Shown piece after piece: positions 1 through 8,642 of a DNA stretch of 14,430 nt. Source of the stretch: Sphingomonas sp. UBA4766 (GTDB lineage: Bacteria; Pseudomonadota; Alphaproteobacteria; Sphingomonadales; Sphingomonadaceae); NCBI GenBank assembly GCA_002403415.1, contig DHHS01000124.1, positions 13,682 through 28,111 on the forward strand. Reading direction: 5' to 3'. The notes beneath the pieces were generated by a model, which was given only the letters and a program-made list of their open reading frames with translations, was not told the origin of the DNA and ran no database searches. The translations under genes and the position numbers were made by a program. The first letter of the stretch is position 1, and the number at the start of each line of letters is the position of its first letter.

Positions 1-72
1 CGTAGCTCAGCTGGATAGAGCATCAGACTACGAATCTGAGGGTCGGACGTTCGAATCGTTCCGGGTGCGCCA
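1..72 (+). tRNA. tRNA-Arg(ACG), 5' end cut off by the window
   Basis: The sequence folds as a tRNA from acceptor position 6 onward, so about five 5' bases lie outside the window. The D arm begins GCTCAG. The anticodon stem TCAGA/TCTGA encloses the loop CTACGAA, giving anticodon ACG and arginine identity (reads CGU and, with inosine, CGC/CGA). The T arm is GGACG-TTCGAAT-CGTTC. The 3' acceptor strand is 62-68, the discriminator is G at 69, and the CCA end is encoded at 70-72. The first two bases of the window (CG) pair with 62-63 as expected. Confidence 0.95.
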
Positions 73-190
73 TTCCTCTCTGAATGCGCTGTCAGAAGCA
101 TGGTTGGTTTGTCGGCATCACTGCGGGCCGGGCACATTTTTTGGGCGTGCTCGTGTGTAATGATGGTGATCGACTTTGTGTGCGTCAGGG

Positions 191-226
191 GTGCAGTGTC
201 ACCATCGTGTGCAGTGTCACCATCGT
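191..226. repeat. 18-bp tandem duplication upstream of the nuclease gene
   Basis: The unit GTGCAGTGTCACCATCGT occurs twice head to tail (191-208 and 209-226) with no mismatch. Inside it is the small dyad GTGTCAC (GTG-N-CAC), which occurs at 196-202, 214-220 and again at 225-231 just after the second unit. The duplication lies about 80-110 bp before the nuclease start codon. It could be an operator-like array or simple slippage; the sequence does not decide. I see no convincing gene in the rest of spacer 73-303. Confidence 0.8.
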
Positions 227-292
227 GTCACGACGGCTGATTAACTCTCTCATTTGAAGCATCACAGTCGCGCGCCGCGTTTTGCGGGCACC

Positions 293-300
293 AAGGGGGA
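293..300 (+). promoter_or_regulatory. Ribosome binding site of the secreted nuclease
   Basis: The purine run AAGGGGGA sits four bases before ATG 304 (measured from its last G). It supports that ATG as the start of the 1680-residue protein. Confidence 0.6.
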
Positions 301-303
301 AAA

Positions 304-3300
304 ATGACCATTCCGATCCGTAGCAGCCGGTTTGGCGGTGCCAGCGCGTTATCGTCCCTGAATAACAACGGTGCTGCGACGTTGATCGTGACCGAGGAAT
401 ATCTGCGCGCGTTGTCGGCGGGCGTTGCAGCACCAGACCTCAGCCTGGGGCTGATTGCCGACCCTGTCGTGCTGGCGAGTGTGTCGCCATCGCTTGAACT
501 TATCAATTTTGAGCCAAGCCCGCAGATTTCGATTGCGACGCTGGGCGTTGCGCTGACCGAAAATTTTAACTCGCTGGCGAATACTGCCGGGTCGACCACC
601 AATTCGGCCCTACCCGCCGACTGGGTTATCAATGAAACGGGCGGCGGTGTGCGCGACAATGAACAATATGCCGTCGATACCGGGGCCAGCAATACAGGCG
701 ACACCTATAGCTATGGCACCGCGGGGTCGAACGAACGCGCCCTCGGATCGTTGCAGTCGGGGACGCTGATTCCAACATTTGGTGTTTTCTACACCAACAA
801 TACCGGTTCGACCATCACGTCGCTCGCCATTGCCTATACCGGCGAACAATGGCGCTTGGGCACCCTAACTCGGGCCGACCGGCTCGATTTTCAAATCAGC
901 GCCAATGCGACGAGCTTGACTACGGGCACCTGGACCGATGTGAACGAACTTGATTTCTCTTCGCCCGTGACATCCGGGACGACCGGCGCACTGGACGGCA
1001 ATGCTGCCCCCAATCGCACCGCCATCGCGAGCACGATCACGGGCCTGAACATCGCAAACGGCGCGACCTTCTGGATCCGCTGGGTCGACTTCAATGCCAC
1101 TGGCGCTGATGATGGGCTGGCGATTGACGATTTTTCGATCACGGCGGCAGGCGCCGCACCCCCCACGTCAGTCACCGTCAACGACGTCACAGTTGCCGAA
1201 GGGAATAGTGGCACCAGCTTGCTGACCTTCACGGTCACGCGTTCGGACAATGCGGGTGCATTCTCGGTTGACTTTGCGACGGCGGATGCCACCGCAGCGG
1301 TCGGCAGCGATTATGCCGCCGCAAACGGTACGCTGACTTTCACGGCGGGCGGCGCGCTGACCCAGACGGTGAGTGTCACCATCAACGGCGACACGACGAC
1401 CGAGGCCGATGAGACATTGCAGCTCAACCTAGCCAATCTTGTCAACACGGCCGGCACCGCGACCATCACCGATGCCCAAGGTGTCGGCACGATTACCAAT
1501 GACGATGCGACCCCGATCAGTGTGTCGATCAATGATGTCACGATAACCGAGGGTAACTCGGGCACCTCGGTTGCCAGTTTTACGATCACGCGGACTGGCG
1601 GTACGGGCGCTTTCGCGGTCGATTTCGCGACCGCCAACGGCACTGCGACAGCGGGTAGCGATTATTTGGGCGGCGCAGGAACGCTGAACTTTGCCAGCGG
1701 CGAAAATAGCGTGACGGTCAACGTTACGATCAACGGCGATACGACCGGTGAAGTGAATGAAACCTTCTTCATCAACCTGACTAATGCGACCAACGGTGCG
1801 ATCCTGGCTGATGCGCAGGGGCAGGGCACCATCACCAACGACGACAATACGCTGATTAGCCAGATTCAGGGCAATAGCTATTACAGCCCGCTGCTGCGCG
1901 CATCGGGGGTCAGCGGGTTCAATGTCGCGTCGAGCTTTACGGTGACCGTGCAGGCGGTTGTGACTGCGCTGGATGGCGTGGGGAATCGCCAGGGCTTTTA
2001 TCTGCAGGAAGAGCTGGCCGATCAGGACGGCAATCCGTTTACGTCGGAGGGGATTTTCGTCATCACCCGCACCGACGGCAATGTCGGCACGACGCTCGCG
2101 GCGGCAGCGCCGGGCCTGCAGGTTGGCGACCGTGTAACGGTGACGGCAAATATCGTAGAGTATCAAGGTTTTAATAGCAATTTGCCGATTACCGCGCTCA
2201 TTAATCCGACCGGGATTACAATCAATTCTTCGGGCAATGCCCTACCGACGATCGTGCTCGACGCCTCGGTCAATATTCCGTCCCAAGCGTTCACGCTGGT
2301 GACGCCCGATTTCACGGACTCGGTCGATGACGCTGGCGACAGCTTCGATCCCGCCAATTTCGGGCTGTCGTTTTGGGAAACGGTTGAGGGTCAGCTCGTG
2401 TCGATCCCTGATGTGCGGGTCGCCGATGGCTTTATCGCAACGTCCGGTGGGCAGCCGTTCTTCAAGGCCTATTCGGGCGTTCATGCCGATGCAGCTCAGA
2501 TAAACAGCCGCGGCGGCTACACGATCGGCGGCGACCCTGCGCTGTCGCCGCCCGATACGGCAAGCGCAAATGACAATGTGCAAACCGGCGGCCGCGTGCT
2601 GCATGAGGGCGACACCAACCCCGACATTTTTGAAGTCGACTTTACCGGCTTTGCGACGCCTGCGCCTGCGGGGTTGGCGACGTCGGCAACGATCGGCGAC
2701 AGCCTGGGCACACTGGACGGGATCATCGACTTTGATTTTCAGGAATTGAAGCTGTTCGTGACGCGCTTTGAGGCCGGGAGCATTCAGACTAATGGCCAGC
2801 CAGCGCCGGAAGTCGCGACCTATACACCCGATAGCCGTCAACTTACCTTTGCCAATTTCAACGTGGAGAATCTTGATCCGACCGATGGAGCGGCGCGCTT
2901 CACCGCGATTGCAAACGCGATTGCGACCAATTTGAAAGCGCCCGATATCATCGCGATCGAGGAAATTCAGGACAATAATGGCGCAGCCGCCGGTGATGGC
3001 ATCAGCGCAACGGGAACGGATGCATCGACGACGTGGCAAATGCTGGTTGATGCGCTCAATCTGGCAACTGGATTTGTGTATCAATGGGTTGACGAAGCGC
3101 CGATCTATAATGCGGAAGGCGGGGAGCAGAGCGGCAATATCCGCGTTGGCTTCCTGTACAATACTGGGCGCGTGCAGCTGGGCAATCTCGCCGCCAATGC
3201 AACCCTGGCCGAACGACGCCAATTTACCGACCGGATTGGCGATGGCACCCGCGATGCGGGGGACTTGATTACTTTCTCTGACGATCAGGTGACGGGGATC

Positions 3301-5346
3301 AATGCCGCCGATTGGGCGGGAACGCGCCGGTCGCTGCTCGGTCAGTTTGTGTTCCGCGGGGAAACCGTTTTTGCGGTTGCCAATCACTTCCCGTCAAAGG
3401 GAGGCTCAGGTAACTTTTTTCAATTCAACCAGAATTTGGAAAGCGGCAATCCCGCCAACGCCGGCTTCGCGCAGCGAAATGCGATCGCTGAAGATCTTTA
3501 CACGGTCATCAACCGGATTCAGGTGAACGCGCCGAGTGTCGGGATCATCTCGGGCGGCGACTATAATGAGTTTCAATTTTATCGCGCGCTGGAAGCGGCA
3601 AGTGGCTATGTCTTTGCCGATGGTACCGTGCGCAACGATGGCGCTCGGCTCACCAATCTGACGCTGACCTTGGCCGAGGCGGAGCGTTATACCTTCACCT
3701 TTGACGGGCGTAGTCAGGCGCTCGATCATATTCTGGTCAATCAACAGCTTGCTGACATTGCGAGCTATGACATCGTGCATCTCAACACTGGCTATAACGC
3801 AAGCGGCACCGGCGCCAATGCCAGCCCCGCGCTATCCGATCATGACCCGGCGGTGGTGCAGCTTGACTATCGCCAACGCGCCGAAACGCTGACCGGCACT
3901 GCGGCAGGTGAGACGATCAACGGCTTTGGCGGCAATGATATGATTGACGGCAATGGCGGGCTGGACACGCTGATCGGCGGCCTGGGCGATGATATCTTCG
4001 TTGTCGATAGCCTCGACGATATTGTCACGGAAAATGCGGGAGAAGGGTTTGACGAAGTTCGCACTGCGGTAGGAGGTTATGCCTTGCCCAATAATGTCGA
4101 ACGGTTGGTTTATACCGGGTCTCAAACACAACAAGTGAACGGCAATGCCGGGAATAACCAGATCGCGGGGGGCGGCGGCACCGACAATATTGATGTTAGC
4201 CAGGGCGGTGACGACACTGTCAGCGGTGGCAACGGCAATGACAGCTTCTTCTTCGGTGCTGCATTTACGGCCAATGATCAGGTTGACGGTGGCGCCGGAA
4301 CCAACGACCAGGTCGGGCTGCAGGGTGATTACGCCGGTGGGTTGACTCTGGGTACGCAGACGCTGACCAATGTCGAAGTGCTCGCGGTGCTGCCCGGGTT
4401 CAGCTATTCGCTGACCACAAACGATGCCAATGTCGCCGCAGGGCAGGAACTTGTGATTTTCGGGACCAATTTGGCTGCGGGTAACAACTTCACCTTTGAT
4501 GGTTCGGCCGAAACCGATGGTACGTTCCGCATCTTTGGCGGCGCCGGGACCGACTTGATTACGACCGGCGCGGGCGATGACGGCGTGTTCTTTGGCCCCA
4601 ACCGTTTTGGCGCGAACGACCGGGTCAATGGCGGGGCGGGCGCGAACGATCAGGTCGCGCTTGACGGTAATTACACCCTGACGGTGACGGGCACTCAGTT
4701 TCAAAATGTCGAAGTTCTGGTGCTATTGCGAGGGATCGTTGCTGATCTGAACAATTTTAACATTACGCTAGCTGACGACATTACTACGGGAGATATCCCC
4801 TTCACGGTGTTTGGCCTTGCCACTGAAACTGGTTTTAATTTGAATGCGACGGCAGAGACCGTCAGCACGATCCGCGTTATTGGTGGAAGTGGGGCAGATG
4901 TCATCTCCACTGGGGCCGGGCTTGACTCCATCTTTGGCGGCAATGGCGCGGATGTGCTCAATGGCGGTGCCGGACAAGACTTTTTCTTGTACGACGCGGC
5001 GGTTCAGTCGACTGGCGTTAATTTTGACAGGATTATCGGCTTTGTATCGGGGACTGACCGGTTCGCGTTCGATTTCGCTGTGACGGGAGTTGACGCGACG
5101 GTGACGACTGGCGGCCTTTCGACGGCTAATTTTGATGCGGATCTTGGTGCAGCGATCGGCGTGGGACAGCTTGCGGCGAACCATGCGGTGCTGTTCCAGG
5201 CATCGGCAGGCGATCTCAACGGTCAGACGTTCCTGGTGGTCGATGCCAATGGCGTCGCGGGGTATCAGGCAGGCGCGGATTATGTAATTCGGCTTGACAC
5301 GCCGCCGGTGTCGCTGGCTGTGAGCGACTTTGTCATTATGGATTGA
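304..5346 (+). CDS. Secreted multidomain nuclease (ExeM/NucH-like) with Calx-beta and RTX repeats, type I secretion substrate
   Basis: The 1680-residue protein has no classical signal peptide. Residues ~85-285 form a beta-rich N-terminal region. Two Calx-beta domains follow (about 287-401 and 405-514), each ending in GTITNDD. An OB-like beta region typical of ExeM/NucH nucleases covers about 515-660. The EEP domain spans about 845-1185, with expected active-site elements: Asn853 in NFNVENL, Glu887 in AIEEIQD, Asp1086/Asn1088 in GGDYNE, Asp1141-His1142, and SDH at 1178-1180. RTX-type glycine/aspartate nonapeptides lie at about 1203-1230, 1300-1313, 1405-1426 and 1527-1559, and a hydrophobic C-terminal region runs to 1680. 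Known relatives are secreted metal-dependent DNases; the DNA substrate here is inferred. The lack of a signal peptide, the RTX repeats and the exporter genes directly downstream indicate type I secretion, with calcium-driven folding outside. Base composition is less GC-rich than in the exporter genes. Confidence 0.92.
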   Translation: MTIPIRSSRFGGASALSSLNNNGAATLIVTEEYLRALSAGVAAPDLSLGLIADPVVLASVSPSLELINFEPSPQISIATLGVALTENFNSLANTAGSTTNSALPADWVINETGGGVRDNEQYAVDTGASNTGDTYSYGTAGSNERALGSLQSGTLIPTFGVFYTNNTGSTITSLAIAYTGEQWRLGTLTRADRLDFQISANATSLTTGTWTDVNELDFSSPVTSGTTGALDGNAAPNRTAIASTITGLNIANGATFWIRWVDFNATGADDGLAIDDFSITAAGAAPPTSVTVNDVTVAEGNSGTSLLTFTVTRSDNAGAFSVDFATADATAAVGSDYAAANGTLTFTAGGALTQTVSVTINGDTTTEADETLQLNLANLVNTAGTATITDAQGVGTITNDDATPISVSINDVTITEGNSGTSVASFTITRTGGTGAFAVDFATANGTATAGSDYLGGAGTLNFASGENSVTVNVTINGDTTGEVNETFFINLTNATNGAILADAQGQGTITNDDNTLISQIQGNSYYSPLLRASGVSGFNVASSFTVTVQAVVTALDGVGNRQGFYLQEELADQDGNPFTSEGIFVITRTDGNVGTTLAAAAPGLQVGDRVTVTANIVEYQGFNSNLPITALINPTGITINSSGNALPTIVLDASVNIPSQAFTLVTPDFTDSVDDAGDSFDPANFGLSFWETVEGQLVSIPDVRVADGFIATSGGQPFFKAYSGVHADAAQINSRGGYTIGGDPALSPPDTASANDNVQTGGRVLHEGDTNPDIFEVDFTGFATPAPAGLATSATIGDSLGTLDGIIDFDFQELKLFVTRFEAGSIQTNGQPAPEVATYTPDSRQLTFANFNVENLDPTDGAARFTAIANAIATNLKAPDIIAIEEIQDNNGAAAGDGISATGTDASTTWQMLVDALNLATGFVYQWVDEAPIYNAEGGEQSGNIRVGFLYNTGRVQLGNLAANATLAERRQFTDRIGDGTRDAGDLITFSDDQVTGINAADWAGTRRSLLGQFVFRGETVFAVANHFPSKGGSGNFFQFNQNLESGNPANAGFAQRNAIAEDLYTVINRIQVNAPSVGIISGGDYNEFQFYRALEAASGYVFADGTVRNDGARLTNLTLTLAEAERYTFTFDGRSQALDHILVNQQLADIASYDIVHLNTGYNASGTGANASPALSDHDPAVVQLDYRQRAETLTGTAAGETINGFGGNDMIDGNGGLDTLIGGLGDDIFVVDSLDDIVTENAGEGFDEVRTAVGGYALPNNVERLVYTGSQTQQVNGNAGNNQIAGGGGTDNIDVSQGGDDTVSGGNGNDSFFFGAAFTANDQVDGGAGTNDQVGLQGDYAGGLTLGTQTLTNVEVLAVLPGFSYSLTTNDANVAAGQELVIFGTNLAAGNNFTFDGSAETDGTFRIFGGAGTDLITTGAGDDGVFFGPNRFGANDRVNGGAGANDQVALDGNYTLTVTGTQFQNVEVLVLLRGIVADLNNFNITLADDITTGDIPFTVFGLATETGFNLNATAETVSTIRVIGGSGADVISTGAGLDSIFGGNGADVLNGGAGQDFFLYDAAVQSTGVNFDRIIGFVSGTDRFAFDFAVTGVDATVTTGGLSTANFDADLGAAIGVGQLAANHAVLFQASAGDLNGQTFLVVDANGVAGYQAGADYVIRLDTPPVSLAVSDFVIMD
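4240..4926 (+). repeat. Tandem ~115-residue module inside the RTX part of the nuclease
   Basis: Residues about 1313-1425 and 1426-1541 are two diverged copies of one module. Each begins with FFFG or FFG, then has a (T/G)AND(Q/R)V(D/N)GGAG motif, NDQV, an NVEVL segment, a Phe-Asn/Leu-Asn stretch, and closes with an RTX-like GGxGxD...TTGAG or STGAG block. The match is at protein level; the DNA has diverged. It looks like an old internal duplication of the calcium-binding region. Confidence 0.65.
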
Positions 5347-5505
5347 TTGACGCGACGGGGCGTTCAACGGTTGGTTGACACCAAAGACTCGGGTACCGCA
5401 AACAAGTTCGACCATGAAACGGCGTTTGGCGAGTTCGTGCGCCCTCATCAGGCCTTAATATTCCTGCCATAGCAACATGGGCGTAAAGGGCTGGGATGGC
5501 GGCAG

Positions 5506-6921
5506 ATGGGACGGCGCGCGCAATTGGCATATTTTGGGCGAAGGATGGCGTTTACGGCATTGGCGATGCCGGCCGGACTTCTGGCGCAGGATATTGCGCT
5601 GCCCGTTCGCGCGGCCGATCCGCTCCCCGATAGCCGCAGCGCCGACCCCGTGCTGTCGTTAGTCGATTCAGCGATGCCGCGTGCGCCATTCCTTGCCGTG
5701 ATGAACGACGTGTTGCGCCGCCACCCCTCGCTTGCTGGCGCGCAGGCCGCTGCCGATGCGGCTGAGGCGCAGCTCGCTGGCGCGCGTGAAGCGGCTCGCC
5801 CGGTGGTCGACGTCAACATCCAGAGTTTTCGGGTTATTTCGCGTGATTTTTCGGGCGACCCGCAAAATGTGCTGGAACGCACGCGACCGTCGCGCCGCAC
5901 CGACGGGTCGCTAACCATCAATCAGACAGTGTTCGACTTTGGCGCCAATCTTGAGCGACAGGCAGCGGCGCGCGCGCGGATCACCGCCAGCATTGCCGAT
6001 ATCGAGAGTAGTGCAGCGCAAGTGGCGCTCGAATTGGTGGTGAGCTGGTATGATGTGGCGGCGTATCGCGCGCTCGATGCGCTCGCCCGCTCGTTCTTGG
6101 CGAGTGAGAATGAGGCTCGGCTTGCCGTGCGGCAACGCATTGACGCGGGCATTGCGGCACCCGTCGATCTGGCGCGGATCGACAGCGCGATCGCGCGCAA
6201 CAAGGCGCGGATAGCCGATTTCGCCAGGCGGCTTGGGGCTGCGGAGGCGCGCTTCCAGGCCTTGACGGGGCGCGCCGCTCCCGCGGGACTGCAACGCGTG
6301 CCGCGCGCGTGCCCCTTTGAGGGCGCCCAGGAAAGCGCGGTGGCGGCCGCCATGCACGCGCCGCCGGTGGTAAGTGCCGACGCCGCAGCTAATGCTGCGG
6401 AACGCGACGCGCGCGCGGTAACGCGAGAGGCCCGCCCGGTCTTTACCGCCGGGATTGATGCTGGCCGCTTTGGCATTTTCGAAACTCCGTTCGACTATGA
6501 TGTGCGCGGTCGCATTGGTGTGCGGGTCCGGCTGTTCGGTGGCACCGAGGCGCGGCTAGCCGAGGCGCGAGCGCTCGCGCGGCAGGCACGGGCGCGGGCC
6601 GATCAGGTGCGGGGCGACGCCGGGCGCGATGCGGCAACGGCCTGGTCCGATGTCGCGGCGCTGCAAGAAGCACAGGACGCGCTGGAGGCGGCGTATCTTG
6701 CGTCACGTATGACGCGTGATGGCGTGGCCGAACGTTTCCGGGTCGCGCGCGGGTCGATTTTCGATGTGTTGACCGTTGAAGAGGAGCTTTTTCAAAGCGC
6801 GGTCAGCTATCTTCAGGGACTGTCGGAATTGGATACGACGCGCTATATACTGCTGGCACGCACGGGCCGCTTGCTGAATTGCCTGCAGGTTGATGCGCCG
6901 CTCGGAGATCGGAACCGATGA
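5506..6921 (+). CDS. TolC-family outer-membrane channel of the type I secretion system
   Basis: The 471-residue protein has the layout of a TolC/OEP efflux factor. An N-terminal basic and then hydrophobic stretch (about residues 1-37) could be an export signal. Two homologous halves follow, each with long Ala/Arg/Glu-rich helices (about 65-100 and 155-250; 290-320 and 340-440). The segment LTINQTVFDFG (about 135-145) matches the OEP beta-barrel strand, repeated as IGVRVRLFGG in the second half. Length is normal for the family. It would form the outer-membrane exit duct for the nuclease. The next gene's ATG overlaps its stop codon (ATGA), so the two are translationally coupled. The start is uncertain: ATG 5506 has only a weak ribosome site, and ATG 5545 in the same frame is possible. 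The spacer from the nuclease stop (5347-5505) shows no clear terminator, so read-through from the nuclease is possible. Confidence 0.9.
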   Translation: MGRRAQLAYFGRRMAFTALAMPAGLLAQDIALPVRAADPLPDSRSADPVLSLVDSAMPRAPFLAVMNDVLRRHPSLAGAQAAADAAEAQLAGAREAARPVVDVNIQSFRVISRDFSGDPQNVLERTRPSRRTDGSLTINQTVFDFGANLERQAAARARITASIADIESSAAQVALELVVSWYDVAAYRALDALARSFLASENEARLAVRQRIDAGIAAPVDLARIDSAIARNKARIADFARRLGAAEARFQALTGRAAPAGLQRVPRACPFEGAQESAVAAAMHAPPVVSADAAANAAERDARAVTREARPVFTAGIDAGRFGIFETPFDYDVRGRIGVRVRLFGGTEARLAEARALARQARARADQVRGDAGRDAATAWSDVAALQEAQDALEAAYLASRMTRDGVAERFRVARGSIFDVLTVEEELFQSAVSYLQGLSELDTTRYILLARTGRLLNCLQVDAPLGDRNR

Positions 6922-8642
6922 CAGGCGAGACGTTGATTGAAGCGCCGCGGCCGCGCTTTGCGGCTTGGCTCGTCGTGCCGATGCGCCGCAACAGCGCAAC
7001 CTACTCCAAAGTGGCGATCGCAGCGGTGCTGGTCAATCTGTTCGGCTTCATGACGTCGATATTTTCGATGGTCGTGTATGACCGCGTCATTCCGCACAAT
7101 GCCATGGCATCGCTGGTCGGGCTGTCGATTGGTCTGGCGATTGTCGTGGTGTTCGACTTTGCGCTAAAGTTGCTGCGCGCCTATTTCGTTGATGTGGCCG
7201 GCGCCGATATTGACCATGATGTCGGTGATGATGTGTTTGAGCGGATCATCAAGATGCGGCTTGAACTTCGCAAGGGGTCAACCGGTGCGCTGACCGGATT
7301 GATGCGGGAATTGGAGGTTCTACGTGATTTTTTCGCGTCGATTACTTTGGTTGCGATTGTCGATGTGCCGTTTATCTTTATCACCATTGGTTTGATCGCG
7401 CTGATCGGCGGATGGATCGCGCTGGTGCCGGCGCTGTTGGTGCCGCTGGTGGTGGCGGTCGGCTTGCTCACACAACCGGCGATGGACCGGCTTGCCGCCG
7501 ATACGATGCGCGAGGGGCATGTGAAGCAGTCGGTGCTGGTCGAGACGATTGGCGCGATTGAAACCGTCAAAGCATCGGGCGCTGGTCCCTTGCTCACTGA
7601 TCGCTGGCGCCGCTCGGTGCGACAACAAAGCGCGAGCGCCCTGCGACAACGGCTGATCGGGGCGATCGCAACGACCTTTGCGGGATCGGCCGGAACAATC
7701 GGCTACACCGGCACGGTGATTGTCGGCGCAGCCTTGTCAGCAGGGGGCGACATCACGATTGGCGCGCTGACCGCGTGTTCGATCCTGTCGAGCCGGGCCA
7801 TCGCGCCGCTGGGGCAGATTGCCAATCTCGCCTCACGGCTGGCGCAGACGCGCACGGCCTATCGCCAGGTCACTGCCCTGATGGATCAGCCGGTTGAGGG
7901 GCCATCGGGTGAAGGCTTGAGGCTGCGCACGTTGAATGGCGGTATAGAATTGCGCGGTGTCACCTTTCGCTATCCGGGGGCGGCTGAACCGGTGCTGCGC
8001 GATGTTTCGGTGAAGATCGCGCCGGGGGAGCGCGTGGCGTTGCTTGGTCGGGTTGGCTCGGGCAAATCGACGTTCGCACGGCTCGCGCTTGGGCTTTATC
8101 CGCCTGACGAAGGCGTGGTGATGATCGACGGCACCGACATTCGCCAATTCGACCCGGGCTTTCGCCAGACCATCGGGGTCAGTCTTCAGGAAAGCGTGTT
8201 GTTCACGGGTACGATCCGCGAAAACATCACGCTGGGCCGCGCAGGTATTGACGATGACGAGATGTTGCGTGCCGCTACGCTGTCGGGCACGCATGATTTT
8301 GTCGGCCGCATCGCCAATGGCTATGATCTGCGGCTGGCGGATCGGGGGGAGGGGCTGTCGGGCGGGCAGCGCCAGACGATTGCGCTTGCGCGTGCGCTTG
8401 CCGGGCGGCCAAAGCTGCTCATCCTTGACGAGCCGACCAGCGCGATGGACAATCAGACCGAGCAGGCATTGATCCAGCGGCTGCTCGCCGAATTTGCCGA
8501 TCGCACGGTGGTGATTATCACCCACCGGCCGCAATTGCTGGCGCTGGCGCAGCGGGTGATCGTGTTCGAAGGTGGAAAGATCGCCGCCGATGGCCCACGT
8601 GACCAGATCTTGCGCGCCGCCATGCAGACCAAGGCGGCGTAA
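6918..8642 (+). CDS. Type I secretion ABC permease/ATPase (LapB/PrtD-like)
   Basis: The 574-residue protein fuses a transmembrane domain (about 30-310, several hydrophobic segments) to an ABC ATPase. The nucleotide-binding domain shows Walker A GRVGSGKST (377-385), a Q-loop in VSLQES (421-426), the signature LSGGQ (480-484), Walker B LLILDEP (500-506) and the H-loop His in ITHRPQ. The N-terminal membrane motif VVYDRVIPHN resembles LapB/LssB-type exporters, which normally carry an extra N-terminal C39-like domain of about 130-150 residues. That domain is absent here, giving PrtD-like length. It would power export of the nuclease through the inner membrane. Start ATG 6918 overlaps the preceding stop by four bases, and its own stop TAA overlaps the next ATG by one base, the pattern of a tightly coupled operon. 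Confidence 0.95.
   Translation: MTGETLIEAPRPRFAAWLVVPMRRNSATYSKVAIAAVLVNLFGFMTSIFSMVVYDRVIPHNAMASLVGLSIGLAIVVVFDFALKLLRAYFVDVAGADIDHDVGDDVFERIIKMRLELRKGSTGALTGLMRELEVLRDFFASITLVAIVDVPFIFITIGLIALIGGWIALVPALLVPLVVAVGLLTQPAMDRLAADTMREGHVKQSVLVETIGAIETVKASGAGPLLTDRWRRSVRQQSASALRQRLIGAIATTFAGSAGTIGYTGTVIVGAALSAGGDITIGALTACSILSSRAIAPLGQIANLASRLAQTRTAYRQVTALMDQPVEGPSGEGLRLRTLNGGIELRGVTFRYPGAAEPVLRDVSVKIAPGERVALLGRVGSGKSTFARLALGLYPPDEGVVMIDGTDIRQFDPGFRQTIGVSLQESVLFTGTIRENITLGRAGIDDDEMLRAATLSGTHDFVGRIANGYDLRLADRGEGLSGGQRQTIALARALAGRPKLLILDEPTSAMDNQTEQALIQRLLAEFADRTVVIITHRPQLLALAQRVIVFEGGKIAADGPRDQILRAAMQTKAA

Noticed and set aside
110..140. Possible terminator after the tRNA (CGGC/GCCG stem followed by a T6 run)
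   Set aside because: The stem is only 4-5 bp with a 10-base loop and six bases separate it from the T run, so it is too weak to call.
1158..1848. Repeated similar stretches that might suggest a DNA repeat array
   Set aside because: They are explained by the two homologous Calx-beta domains at protein level; DNA identity is limited and there is no CRISPR-like spacing.
2242..3387. 381-codon open frame antisense to the nuclease
   Set aside because: It lies wholly inside a well-supported gene and its product is Arg-rich low-complexity sequence without recognisable motifs.
5375..5461. Possible promoter before the TolC gene (TTGACA at 5375, TAATAT at 5456)
   Set aside because: The two hexamers are 75 bp apart and neither has a matching partner at normal spacing, so no promoter can be supported.
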